Assembly: GCF_021631985.1 (NCBI RefSeq)
Contig: NZ_CP070225.1
Coordinates: 6,944,001-7,008,000, forward strand
Length of the DNA: 64,000 bases
Direction of reading: 5' to 3'
Source: Sandaracinus amylolyticus
GTDB lineage: Bacteria; Myxococcota_A; Polyangia; Polyangiales; Sandaracinaceae
Position numbers and translations under genes: made by a program
In this document: in pieces, positions 7,626-16,381 of the stretch
Layout: each line of letters begins with the position of its first letter
Position numbering within the stretch: the stretch's first letter is position 1
The notes under the pieces: model-generated
What the model was told of the DNA's origin: nothing
Database searches by the model: none
Seen by the model: the letters and a program-made list of their open reading frames with translations, nothing else

Positions 7626-8978
7626 TCAGGGAGCAGTCGACGACGACGGAACACACGTGCAGTCGCCCGACGTGATGCACGCGAGGCCGTCGGGCGCGCG
7701 GCAGACCTCGCTCCCGCGACAGTCGACGTCGTGCACGCAGTGCGACGTGCACACGCGCGGCGCGAGCTGCCACGGCTCGATGCACGCGTGGCCGGGCGCG
7801 CACGCGTCGGCGGACTCGCAGGTGTGCACGCAGCGCGCGTGGCCCTCGGTGAGCTGCACGCACGCATCGCCGCGCTCGGGGTCGCAGAGCACGACGTCCA
7901 ACACATCGATGTCGGGGTACAGATCGGCGTCGGGCGCGCACTCGGAGAGCACGCACACGCCGGTTTCGAGCGACGGAGTCGCGCGGAAGCACTCACCGCG
8001 TCCGAACGGCGACCAGCACTCCGCGTCGATCGTGCACGCGGCACCGAGGTTCGGCTCGAGCACGTCGTTGTAGTTGCCGCGCCGGCACGTGCCGTCGGAC
8101 ACGCACGCGAGCCCGGCGTCGCACCGGCTGCCGTGGCCGGAGGAGCCGACACGATCCTCGGGCGCGTCGTCGCCGACCAGGCACTCGACCACGCACCAGC
8201 CCTCGCCGTCGACGCCGGCGCAGCGCGTGTCGAGCGGGCACTGGTGATCGTTCGCGCAGCGATGGGTGCAGGTGCCGAGCGAAATCTGGCACTCGGTGCC
8301 GATCTCGCAGTCCTCGGAGTCGGTGCACGCGGCTCCGATCGTGCTCTGGACGACGCAGGTCCCTGCGCTTCCACAGATCCAGCGCTCGTCGGGCGCGTAG
8401 GCGAGCACGCCGTCGTCGGTCGTGACGTACGCGCACTGCGAGTCCGAGGTGCAGCGCTCGACGCACGCGCCGAGCACGGGATCGCAGGCGTACTCTTCGC
8501 CGCATTCGTCGCTGCTCGTGCAGCGCGGGCGACAGAGGCCCGGCGCGCGGACCGGGCCCGCGAGAAACGCGCGCCCCGCGACGACGTGGGGCACGCACAC
8601 CGTGCACCCGGGGCACGTGGAGGGGTCGTCGGGATCGCACTCCTGCGTGCAGAGACCGCCGGGGAACGCGAGGACCTCGAGCGGCGGCGCCGGCGTGCCG
8701 TCGGGCTGCTCCGCCTGCGCGGTGATCGCGACCTCGCGGCGGCAGATCAGACCGCTGGTGCACACGACGTCGTCGCAGTGCGCGCCGTAGTCGGAGCACA
8801 GGAGCTCGTCGCTCGCGTCGATCACCAGCGAGCCGTCGGGGAAGTCCGGGACCCCGAGGGAGATCGGCGTGCAATCGATGACGGGGCCGCATCCACCGAA
8901 GCACGAGCAACCTGGGTGGAGCGACCCCGCGAGCGCGATCGCGATCACGATGCGCACGCCGTGACGATCGGGGTTCAT
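7626..8978 (-). CDS. cysteine-rich secreted lipoprotein, myxobacterial type
   Basis: A 450-residue exported protein. The ATG at 8978 gives a signal peptide (MNPDRHGVRIVIAIALAGS) ending in a weak lipobox before Cys; a GTG at 9035 would place an unlikely 19-residue extension ahead of it. The mature part is packed with cysteines in repeated short units such as C-TSSDECGEEYACD, C-TSDSQCAY, C-ANDHQCPLDTRC and CESADACAPGHAC. This is the pattern of myxobacterial disulfide-rich surface lipoproteins of unknown role. It sits between the ATP-grasp gene at 9060 and glgA on one strand. Confidence 0.85.
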   Translation of the reverse strand: MNPDRHGVRIVIAIALAGSLHPGCSCFGGCGPVIDCTPISLGVPDFPDGSLVIDASDELLCSDYGAHCDDVVCTSGLICRREVAITAQAEQPDGTPAPPLEVLAFPGGLCTQECDPDDPSTCPGCTVCVPHVVAGRAFLAGPVRAPGLCRPRCTSSDECGEEYACDPVLGACVERCTSDSQCAYVTTDDGVLAYAPDERWICGSAGTCVVQSTIGAACTDSEDCEIGTECQISLGTCTHRCANDHQCPLDTRCAGVDGEGWCVVECLVGDDAPEDRVGSSGHGSRCDAGLACVSDGTCRRGNYNDVLEPNLGAACTIDAECWSPFGRGECFRATPSLETGVCVLSECAPDADLYPDIDVLDVVLCDPERGDACVQLTEGHARCVHTCESADACAPGHACIEPWQLAPRVCTSHCVHDVDCRGSEVCRAPDGLACITSGDCTCVPSSSTAP

Positions 8979-9059
8979 GCGCACGGGCACAGCACGCTCC
9001 GTGCCCGCGAAACCCGCGCAATTCGTGCGCGGCACAGTGTGCCAACGCGTGAGGATCCT

Positions 9060-10274
9060 TCACGCGTAGTGCACACGCACCGTCTCGATGATCGTCTTGA
9101 GCGCGCTCTTCACGGTGTCGGTGTCTCGGGCGCGGACGATCGCGTAGCCGTCGCCCTCGTACGAGTCGCTCTTGGGCGCGCCGATCGTCGGGAGCTTCGC
9201 CTCTTCGACGTACTGGCGCACCCGCGCGTTCGCCTCGTCGACGCCCTCGAGCCGCGCGACCCGACCGCGGCCCATGCCGCGCAAGAACGCGCAGCCGACC
9301 GACCAGCGGCGCTCGTAGGGTCCGTCGAACGCGCCGTCGACCACGGAGCGCGCCCACGCGAGATAGGGATCGAAGTCGTGCGCGAGCCCGGTCATGCGCG
9401 TGATGTTCGCGCCCGGCGGGCGCTGCGCGATCTCGCCGATCGCGATCGATCCGTCGGCGCGGCGGAACCACTCCATGTGCGTGAACCCGTCGTCGAGACC
9501 GAGCGCGCGGATCGCCGCGACGCCGACCTCGCGCGCATCGTCGTGCTCGCGCGTCAGCTCGCGCGGGAGCACGCAGCACCACTGCATCCACGGGTTCTCG
9601 AGCACCTCGAGCGGGGTCGGGAAGTACTCGGAGACCGAGTGGAAGCGCACCTCTCCGCCGGTCGTGATCGTCTCGAAGCTGTGCTCGCGGCCGCGCAGGA
9701 ATTCCTCGGCGAGCATCGGCTTCTGCGCGCTGACGCGCATTCCGTCGATCGCGCCGCGCAGCTGATCGATCGCGCTCACCCGGAACGTCGCCTTCGCGCC
9801 CATCCCGGCGGGCGGCTTGAGCACCATCGGGAAGCCAACCTCGCGCGCGAAGTCCTCCGCGTCGCGCATGCTCGCGAGCAGGCGATGACGCGCGCAGGGC
9901 AGGCCCGCCGCGCGCAGCGCGTCCTTCATGCGCGCCTTGTCGCGGAAGAGATCGGCGGTGCGCACGTCGGTGCCGGGCACGCCGAAGTGCGCGCGCACCG
10001 CGGCGAGCTGCACCTGCACCGCCTCGAGGATGCCGAGCACGCGATGGGGCGCGCCGTGCCGCGACGCGAGCACCTGCGTCGCGTCGATCAGATCGCGCGC
10101 GGAGAGCGCGTCGGTCACGCGCACCACGTCGTCGAACACCTGCACGTCGTCGCCCTTGGGCGGCTCCTGCATGATCGCGAGCACCCGCACGTCCCGCAGC
10201 CGCGGCAGCGCGCGCGCGAAGCGCATCGTGGTCTCGAGCGGGAACGGCGCGACGAAGATCAGGTTCCGCGGCAT
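9060..10274 (-). CDS. ATP-grasp ligase-like protein
   Basis: A 404-residue ATP-grasp protein beginning at the ATG at 10274 (MPRNLIFVAPFPLETTMRFA). Landmarks are FGVPGTDVRTADLFRDKARMK, the ATP-binding lysine in MVLKPPAGMGAKATFRV, LAEEFLRGREHSFETI, and GFTHMEWFRRADGS followed by IGEIAQRPPGANI with the metal-binding acidic residues. It is a paralogue of 1-919 and 10347-11564 but the most divergent of the three in its N-terminal domain. It diverges from the third copy across 72 bp, which must hold both promoters. The likely chemistry is carboxylate-amine or similar ligation; the substrate is unknown. Confidence 0.9.
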   Translation of the reverse strand: MPRNLIFVAPFPLETTMRFARALPRLRDVRVLAIMQEPPKGDDVQVFDDVVRVTDALSARDLIDATQVLASRHGAPHRVLGILEAVQVQLAAVRAHFGVPGTDVRTADLFRDKARMKDALRAAGLPCARHRLLASMRDAEDFAREVGFPMVLKPPAGMGAKATFRVSAIDQLRGAIDGMRVSAQKPMLAEEFLRGREHSFETITTGGEVRFHSVSEYFPTPLEVLENPWMQWCCVLPRELTREHDDAREVGVAAIRALGLDDGFTHMEWFRRADGSIAIGEIAQRPPGANITRMTGLAHDFDPYLAWARSVVDGAFDGPYERRWSVGCAFLRGMGRGRVARLEGVDEANARVRQYVEEAKLPTIGAPKSDSYEGDGYAIVRARDTDTVKSALKTIIETVRVHYA

Positions 10275-10346
10275 CTGAGCGCAGCATCGACGGTCGGCGC
10301 GCAGGACGTCAATCGCGCGCGACGTCGTGTTAGCGTCGAGATCTCG

Positions 10347-11564
10347 ATGCGCGTCGTCTTCCTCTCCCCGTCCTATCCCCCCGAGATGCAGCAGTACACG
10401 CGAGGCCTCGCCGAGGTCGGCGCGCAGGTCTTCGGGGTGGGCGACACGCCGCGCGAAGCGCTGCCGCGCGACGTGCGACCGCACCTGCACGACTACCTGC
10501 AGGTGCCGCGCATCATGGACGAGGACGACGTGATCGAGCGCGTCTCGGCGTGGCTGCGCGGGCGCGAGATCGATCGTGTGCTGGCGAACTGGGAGCCGCT
10601 GGTCGTGCTCGCGGCGCGGATGCGCGAGCGCTGGGGCGTGCCCGGGATGAGCGTCGACACGGTGCGCGCGTTCCGCGACAAGCAGCTGATGAAGGAGCGC
10701 GTCGCCGCCGCGGGATTGAGGGTGCCGCGTGCGTTCCGGATCCGCACCACGTCCGAGGCGCGCGAGGCCGCCGAGCGCATCGGGTTCCCCGTGGTGATCA
10801 AGCCGATCTCGGGCGCGGGCAGCGCCGACACCTATCGTGTGGCGTCGAGCGCGGAGCTCGAGAGCGCGCTCGCGAAGATGGGCCACGTCGTCGAGGCGAG
10901 CGTCGAGGAGTACGTCGAGGGCGAGGAGCACACCTACGACACGATCTGCATCGGCGGCGCGCCGGTGTACGAGAACGTCGCGCGCTACCTCCCGAAGCCG
11001 CTCGAGGCGCGCACCCACGAGTGGATCAGCCCGGTGATCGTCACCGTGCGTGATCTCGGTCAGCGCAAGCTGCAGCCCGGGATCGCGCTCGGTCGCGACG
11101 TGCTGCGCGCGCTCGGCATGGGCGACGGCTTCACCCACATGGAGTGGTTCCTCACGCCGAAGGGCGAGGCGGTGTTCGGCGAGATCGGGTGTCGCCCCGG
11201 CGGGGCGCACCTCGTCGATCAGATGAACTACACGTCCGACGTCGATCTCTTCCGCGAGTGGGCGCGCGCCGTGTGCTGGAACGCCTTCGAGGCGCGCACC
11301 GAGCGCAAGTTCAACGTCGCGATCGTGTTCAAGCGCGCGAAGGGTCAGGGTCGCATCACGCGCATCGAGGGGCTCGAGGCGTGGAAGCGCGCGTGCGCGC
11401 CCTACGTCGTCGAGGACGCGCTGCTTCGCCCCGGCACGCCGCGCCGCAATTGGAAGCAGACGCTGCTCTCCGACGGGCACGTGGTCGTGCGCCATCCCGA
11501 CTGGGACGAGACGGTGCGCATGGCGTCGCTCGCGGCGACCGACGTCACGATGTACGCGGAGTAG
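10347..11564 (+). CDS. ATP-grasp ligase-like protein coupled to a kinase
   Basis: A 405-residue ATP-grasp protein. The ATG at 10347 gives MRVVFLSPSYPPEMQQYTRG, which aligns with the start of the partial copy at 1-919. Motifs are WGVPGMSVDTVRAFRDKQLMK, VVIKPISGAGSADTYRV (ATP-binding lysine), EEYVEGEEHTYDTI, and GFTHMEWFLTPKGE followed by GEIGCRPGGAHLVDQM. The C-terminal 100 residues (FKRAKGQGRITRIEG onwards) form an extra domain also found in the 9060 copy. Its TAG is directly abutted by the ATG of the kinase gene at 11565, so the two are translationally coupled. I infer a ligase whose expression is stoichiometric with a signalling kinase. Confidence 0.9.
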   Translation: MRVVFLSPSYPPEMQQYTRGLAEVGAQVFGVGDTPREALPRDVRPHLHDYLQVPRIMDEDDVIERVSAWLRGREIDRVLANWEPLVVLAARMRERWGVPGMSVDTVRAFRDKQLMKERVAAAGLRVPRAFRIRTTSEAREAAERIGFPVVIKPISGAGSADTYRVASSAELESALAKMGHVVEASVEEYVEGEEHTYDTICIGGAPVYENVARYLPKPLEARTHEWISPVIVTVRDLGQRKLQPGIALGRDVLRALGMGDGFTHMEWFLTPKGEAVFGEIGCRPGGAHLVDQMNYTSDVDLFREWARAVCWNAFEARTERKFNVAIVFKRAKGQGRITRIEGLEAWKRACAPYVVEDALLRPGTPRRNWKQTLLSDGHVVVRHPDWDETVRMASLAATDVTMYAE

Positions 11565-14500
11565 ATGCAGCGCGACGGAGCGTCGATCGCCCAGGTCCTC
11601 CGCTCGGTCGAAGGAGCGGACGGACGCTTCGAGATCGAGCAGAAGCTCGGCGCGGGCGCGTACGCCTCGGTGTTCCGCGCGTTCGATCGCGCGCATCGCA
11701 CGCGCGTCGCGCTGAAGGTCCCGCACGAGCTCGATGCGCGCGCGCTGCTCGCGCTGAAGGACGAGTTCCGCACCCTCGCGTCGGTGAGCCACCCCAACGT
11801 CGTCGCGTTCCACGAGCTCTTCGTGCGCGACGGAGTCTGCTTCTTCACGATGCAGCTGGTGCGCGGCGTGGACGTGCGCACCCACGTGGAGCGCCACGGC
11901 CGGGAGAGCGCGCGCGACGTGCTCGCCGGGCTCACCGCGGGGCTCGCGGCGCTGCACGAGAGCGGGATCGTGCATCGCGATCTCAAGCCCTCGAACGCGT
12001 GGGTGGACGCGCGCGGCACACCGGTGCTGCTCGACTTCGGGCTCGCGCTCGCCGATGCATCGCGCGTCGAGCGCGCCGCGCCCGCGGGAACGCCGGCGTA
12101 CGTCGCGCCCGAGCTGATGCGCGGTCGCGCCCCGAGCCCGGCGAGCGACCTCTACGCGCTCGGCGTGCTCGGGTTCGCGATGCTCACCGCGCGCCGTCCC
12201 TTCGACGGACACGCGCCCGCGGTCCTCGCGAGCGAGCTCGTGCGGCGTGCGCCGCGGGTGCGCGACGTCGCGCCGCACGCCGACGCGGAGCTCGCGAGCG
12301 TGATCGACGCGCTGCTCGATCCCGATCCCGATGCCCGGCCCAGCGCACGCGAGGTGAGCGCGCGGCTGGCCCGTCGTTCGGCGCCGCCCTCGCTCGCGAT
12401 CGCGCGCACGTTCGTGGGGCGCGCGGGGCTCGCGAACGAGCTCGCCTCGGCGCTGGCCCGCGCATCGAGCGGCACGCCCGTGGTGCGCTTCGTCCGAGGG
12501 CCCGCGGGGATCGGCAAGACCACGCTGCTCGATCGCGTGCTCGCGCGCGCCGAGGGCGCGACCACGCTGGTGCTGCGAGGGCGCTGCTCGGAGCACGAGA
12601 CGGTTCCCTACGCGACGCTCGACGCAGTGCTCGACGCGCTCGCGCGCCGCCTCGCGAGCGACGACGCGCTGCGCGACGAGCTCCACGATCTCGGGGACGT
12701 CGCCGCGCTCGTCGAGGCGTTCCCGGTGTTCCACTCGGTGCTCGACGCCGCGGGCGTCGCGACCTCGCAACGAGCGCCCGCCGATCCCAGCGAGCGACGC
12801 CGCCGCATCGGCACCGCGCTCGCGTCGCTGCTGCGACAGCTCGCGTCGCGACGGACGATCGTGGTCGCGATCGACGATCTGCAGTGGGCCGACGAGGACG
12901 GCGCGCGCCTCCTGCACGACGCGCTCGTGGCGCTCGGTGCCGCGCGCGTCTGCGTGATCGCCGCGCATCGCGACGAGCCGCGCGGGCTCGCACCGCTCGC
13001 ACGGCTGGGCGCGATCGCGATGCGCGACGTCGCGACGATCGACGTGCCGCCGCTCGATGCGATCGAGGCCGCTGCGCTCGCCGACGCGCTCGGGATCGAT
13101 CCTTCGCGCCACGCGCGCGAGGTCGCGCGCAGCGGAGGATCGCCGTTCTTGCTCGAGGCGCTCGCGCTGGGCGGCGCCGACGACGATGCGTCCGATCCCG
13201 ATCAGCTCGCGCGCGTCGCGCTGCGACGGCGCATCGCGGCGCTCGATCCTCCGGCGCGCGCGATGATCGAGACGCTCTGCGTCGCGGGTCATCCGCTCGC
13301 GCCCGAGCTCGCGGCGAGCGCAGCCGGCACCCGCGTCGACGTCGGCGTGCTGCGCGCGCTCACGACCTCGCGCCTCGCGCGCTCGCGACCGGGCGCGGGA
13401 GGGTCGAGCGAGATCGAGCCCTACCACGACCGCGTGCGCGAGATCGTCGCGGGCGAGCTCGAGACGCCGCGACGGCGCGACGTGCACCGCGCGCTCGCGC
13501 AGGTCCTCGAGACACGCGCGGGCGTCGATCCCGTGTGGATCTGCCGGCATTTCGAGGGCGCCGGAGAGCTCGAGCGCGCCGCGTCCTTCGCGGAGTCGGG
13601 TGCGCATCGTGCGGCGCAGACGCTCGCGTTCGCGCGCGCCGCCGAGCTCTATCGCTTCGCGATCGCCCATCGTGCGCACGACGAGGCTCACACCCGCGCG
13701 CTGCGGGTCGCGCTCGGCGACGCGCTCGCACACGCCGGCCGCGGGCGCGACGCCGCGAGGTACCTCGAGGCCGAGCGCGGTGAGCACGATCCCGATCGCC
13801 GCCTCGACCTGCGGCGTCGCGCCGCCGAGCAGCTCCTGCGCTCGGGGTTCTTCGAGGAGGGCACCGCGCTCCTCGACGAGGTGCTCGCGCTCACCGGCGT
13901 CGTGGTCCGACGCTCACCGATGCACGCGGTCGCGACGCTGCTCGCGAACCGGGTGCGCATCCGCCACCTCGGTCTCGCGCCGCGCGACGAGCGCGCGCCC
14001 GATCCCGCGGAGCTGCGGCGCATCGACGCGTGTGTCTCGGGCGCGGTCGGGCTCTCGGTCGTCGACTCGATCCGCTCCGCGGACCTGATGACCGAAGCGC
14101 TGCACCGCACGCTCGTGATCGGCGATCGACGGAGGCTCGCCGCGACGCTCTCGTGGCACACCGCGTTCCTCGCCAACGAAGCGGGGCCGGCCGAGGCGAG
14201 CACGCGCGCCGTCCTCGCGCAGGCGCGCGCGCTCACCGAGGCCCACGGCGACGCGTATGCGCGCGGCTGTCTCGAGGCCGCGTCGGCGCTCACCGAGTTC
14301 CACCTCGGGCACAACGCGCGGGCCCGCGCGCACTGCGAGCGCGCCGAGGCGATCTTCGCGCGCGAGACGATCGGGACGACGAAGGAGCTCGTCACCTCGC
14401 AGACGTTCGCGAACGCGACGCTGGCGGTCGAAGGCCGGCTCGATGCGCTCGCGCGCCGACTCGCCGAGCACGAGCGCGTCGCGGAGGAGCGCGGCGAGCG

Positions 14501-15131
14501 CTACGCGCTGACCAACCATCGCCAGGGCCTGATGATCCTGCGCTGGCTCGCGGCCGACGATCCGGCGCGGGCGCGCGCCGATCTCGACGCCGCGATGGAC
14601 GGCTTCGGGGCGCGGGGCTTCGTCGTGCAGCACTGGTTCGATCTCTGGGGCCGCGTCGCGGTCGCGCTCTACGAACGACGCACGCGCGAGGCTCGCGCGC
14701 GCTATGCGCGCACCCGCGGTCGGCTCGCGCGCTCGCTGCTCGCGCGCACGCAGTGGACGCGGGCGCACATCCTCGTGATGGATGCGACGACCTCGATCGC
14801 GCTGGGCTCACCGCCGCGTCTCGCCTGGGCGCGGCTGGTGATCGCGCAGCTCGAGCGCGAGTCGCGCCCCTGGACCAGCGCGCTCGCCTCGATGCTCGGC
14901 GCGTGCGCCGACGCTGCACACGGCTCCGATCGCGCGCTCGCGCAGTTGGAGCGCACGCTCGACGCGCTCGATCGCGCCGAGCTCGGCCTGTGGTCCGCGG
15001 CGGTGCGCATCGCGCTCGCGCCGCACGACGTGCGTCACCGCGATGCCGCGCGCGCTTGGGCCGAGCGAGAGCGGGTCCGCGCGCCCGAGCGGCTCGCGTC
15101 GATGCTCCTGCCGGGAATTCGGATCTCCTGA
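11565..15131 (+). CDS. Ser/Thr kinase-AAA-type ATPase-TPR signalling protein
   Basis: An 1188-residue protein. The kinase domain (about 22-270) is intact: glycine loop LGAGAYASVF, Lys51, HRDLKPSN from 137, DFG at 157-159, APE at 181-183. A STAND/AAA-type ATPase follows, with Walker A GPAGIGKTT (312-320) and Walker B VVAIDDLQWAD (about 433-443). The remaining roughly 600 residues are helical TPR-like repeats. This is the myxobacterial PknK-like layout, where ligand sensing by the repeats is thought to control NTPase switching and kinase activity. It starts at the base after the upstream ATP-grasp stop codon. No membrane segment, so cytosolic. Confidence 0.92.
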   Translation: MQRDGASIAQVLRSVEGADGRFEIEQKLGAGAYASVFRAFDRAHRTRVALKVPHELDARALLALKDEFRTLASVSHPNVVAFHELFVRDGVCFFTMQLVRGVDVRTHVERHGRESARDVLAGLTAGLAALHESGIVHRDLKPSNAWVDARGTPVLLDFGLALADASRVERAAPAGTPAYVAPELMRGRAPSPASDLYALGVLGFAMLTARRPFDGHAPAVLASELVRRAPRVRDVAPHADAELASVIDALLDPDPDARPSAREVSARLARRSAPPSLAIARTFVGRAGLANELASALARASSGTPVVRFVRGPAGIGKTTLLDRVLARAEGATTLVLRGRCSEHETVPYATLDAVLDALARRLASDDALRDELHDLGDVAALVEAFPVFHSVLDAAGVATSQRAPADPSERRRRIGTALASLLRQLASRRTIVVAIDDLQWADEDGARLLHDALVALGAARVCVIAAHRDEPRGLAPLARLGAIAMRDVATIDVPPLDAIEAAALADALGIDPSRHAREVARSGGSPFLLEALALGGADDDASDPDQLARVALRRRIAALDPPARAMIETLCVAGHPLAPELAASAAGTRVDVGVLRALTTSRLARSRPGAGGSSEIEPYHDRVREIVAGELETPRRRDVHRALAQVLETRAGVDPVWICRHFEGAGELERAASFAESGAHRAAQTLAFARAAELYRFAIAHRAHDEAHTRALRVALGDALAHAGRGRDAARYLEAERGEHDPDRRLDLRRRAAEQLLRSGFFEEGTALLDEVLALTGVVVRRSPMHAVATLLANRVRIRHLGLAPRDERAPDPAELRRIDACVSGAVGLSVVDSIRSADLMTEALHRTLVIGDRRRLAATLSWHTAFLANEAGPAEASTRAVLAQARALTEAHGDAYARGCLEAASALTEFHLGHNARARAHCERAEAIFARETIGTTKELVTSQTFANATLAVEGRLDALARRLAEHERVAEERGERYALTNHRQGLMILRWLAADDPARARADLDAAMDGFGARGFVVQHWFDLWGRVAVALYERRTREARARYARTRGRLARSLLARTQWTRAHILVMDATTSIALGSPPRLAWARLVIAQLERESRPWTSALASMLGACADAAHGSDRALAQLERTLDALDRAELGLWSAAVRIALAPHDVRHRDAARAWAERERVRAPERLASMLLPGIRIS

Positions 15132-15133
15132 AC

Positions 15134-15163
15134 GATCGGACGATCCGTTCGGGATCTCCGATC
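15134..15163. terminator. bidirectional terminator-like hairpin
   Basis: GATCGGA (15134-15140) pairs with TCCGATC (15157-15163), and an inner GATCC pairs with GGATC around GTTCG, with one bulged base. It sits between two convergent genes and overlaps the stop codon of the minus-strand gene. No U-tract, as is usual in this DNA. Confidence 0.55.
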
Positions 15164-16337
15164 AGTCCTGGATCCAGGTGATCTGCGCGCCCGGCACGAT
15201 GCGATAGCCGTCGTCGTGCCGCTCGATCACACCGCGCAGGCCCATGTTGCGCAGCCGGCGGATCGTCGCGTACACGCGGTTCGCGCCGGCGTCGGGCTGG
15301 ATCGACTCGCCGGGCCAGCCGACCTCGAGCAGCTCCCACGTCGACGTGGTGCGCCCCGGGTCCTCGGCGTGACGTCGCAACAGGAGCGCGAGCACGTTGC
15401 GCAGCGCGGGGCCGAGCTTCACCCGCTCGCCGCGAGCGGTGTCGATCCACGCGCCCGCGGGGCCGAGCGCGACGCTCTCCTCCGTGGCCTCGCCCCACTC
15501 GTCGAGCTGGAATCCGGGATCGAGACCGAGCGCGACGTCGCCGAGCACACGCGCGAGGTCGTCGGCGTCGGGCTCGATGCCGATCGCAGCACGCAGCGCG
15601 GCCCACCGCCGCTCGCCTTCGTCGCACTCCGCGCGGCGATCCGCGCTCTCGCTCGCCCAGCGCTCCATCTCGCGCAGCGACGACGCGATCGACGCGTCCT
15701 CCTCGCGCGGCTCACCACGCAGCGCGCGGGCGAGCGCGTCGGGCAGCTCGGCGTGCGCGAGCAGCGCCTTCCACATCTGCCAGCACGCGATCAGATCACC
15801 CGACGCGCTCGCCGCACCACCCGCTGCGACCTCGGGCGCCTGGAACACCGCGTGCGCGACCGCGATCGTGCCGCGCTCGTCGTCGACCGCGACCCGATGG
15901 CCGAGCCCGATCAGCGCGAGCTCTCCGCGCGCCGACACCAAGAGGCTCGCGAGCGAGAGCCTTCCTGCGAACACCCCGCACGACGCGGCGGCACGCAGCG
16001 CGTCGGACACCGCGATCACCAGCGCATCGAGCTGCGCGTACTCGAGGGTCCGCCGCTGCGCGATGCATCGCGCGACGAGCTCGATCCCGTCGATGCGCGC
16101 GTCGCACGCGAGCTCCACGAAGAGCTCGCCCGCGTGCGACACCGGCGCGATCGACGGATGGCGCACCTCGCGATGCGCACGCGCGAGCGCGGCGAGCGGT
16201 GCCTCGGCGCCCGTGATCACCACACACGCCGCGCCGTCGTCGAGCCGGCGCGTCGCGAAGCGCGCGAACGCGCCGTCGCTGCGGATCGTCTCGGGCTCGA
16301 GATAACGCCCGAGCCACGCCCCCGTGGTCCCCTCCAC
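15162..16337 (-). CDS. pseudokinase fused to an OmpR-type winged helix
   Basis: A 391-residue protein. I choose the GTG at 16337 (VEGTTGAWLGRYLEPE), with GGAGG 12 nt upstream. Residues about 1-215 follow a protein kinase fold, but catalytic residues are gone: the HRDLKPSN position reads AGRLSLASLL and the DFG position reads LIGLGHR. The APE-like QAPEV and following ASGDLIACWQMWKALL remain. After a helical linker, the C-terminal region has an OmpR/PhoB-like winged-helix pattern: RVKLGPALRNVLALLLRR, STWELLEVGWPGE, ANRVYATIRRLRNMGL and IERHDDGYRI. So a catalytically dead kinase domain probably serves as a sensor or docking module for a DNA-binding domain. It converges on the kinase-ATPase gene at 11565. 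Confidence 0.75.
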   Translation of the reverse strand: MEGTTGAWLGRYLEPETIRSDGAFARFATRRLDDGAACVVITGAEAPLAALARAHREVRHPSIAPVSHAGELFVELACDARIDGIELVARCIAQRRTLEYAQLDALVIAVSDALRAAASCGVFAGRLSLASLLVSARGELALIGLGHRVAVDDERGTIAVAHAVFQAPEVAAGGAASASGDLIACWQMWKALLAHAELPDALARALRGEPREEDASIASSLREMERWASESADRRAECDEGERRWAALRAAIGIEPDADDLARVLGDVALGLDPGFQLDEWGEATEESVALGPAGAWIDTARGERVKLGPALRNVLALLLRRHAEDPGRTTSTWELLEVGWPGESIQPDAGANRVYATIRRLRNMGLRGVIERHDDGYRIVPGAQITWIQD

Positions 16338-16381
16338 ACATCGACGATACCTCCACGCGCGAGCGCGCGGAATCGTTTCGG

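Noticed and set aside
5928-11564. A giant plus-strand gene of 1878 codons
   Set aside because: Only the last 405 codons (from 10347) have protein-like sequence; the rest is antisense to glgA, the lipoprotein and the second ATP-grasp gene and is rich in Arg/Ala/His shadow composition.
15796-16341. Alternative ATG at 16341 with better-spaced GGAGG
   Set aside because: It opens a different frame with an arginine-rich shadow translation; the GTG at 16337 leads into the pseudokinase-winged-helix protein.
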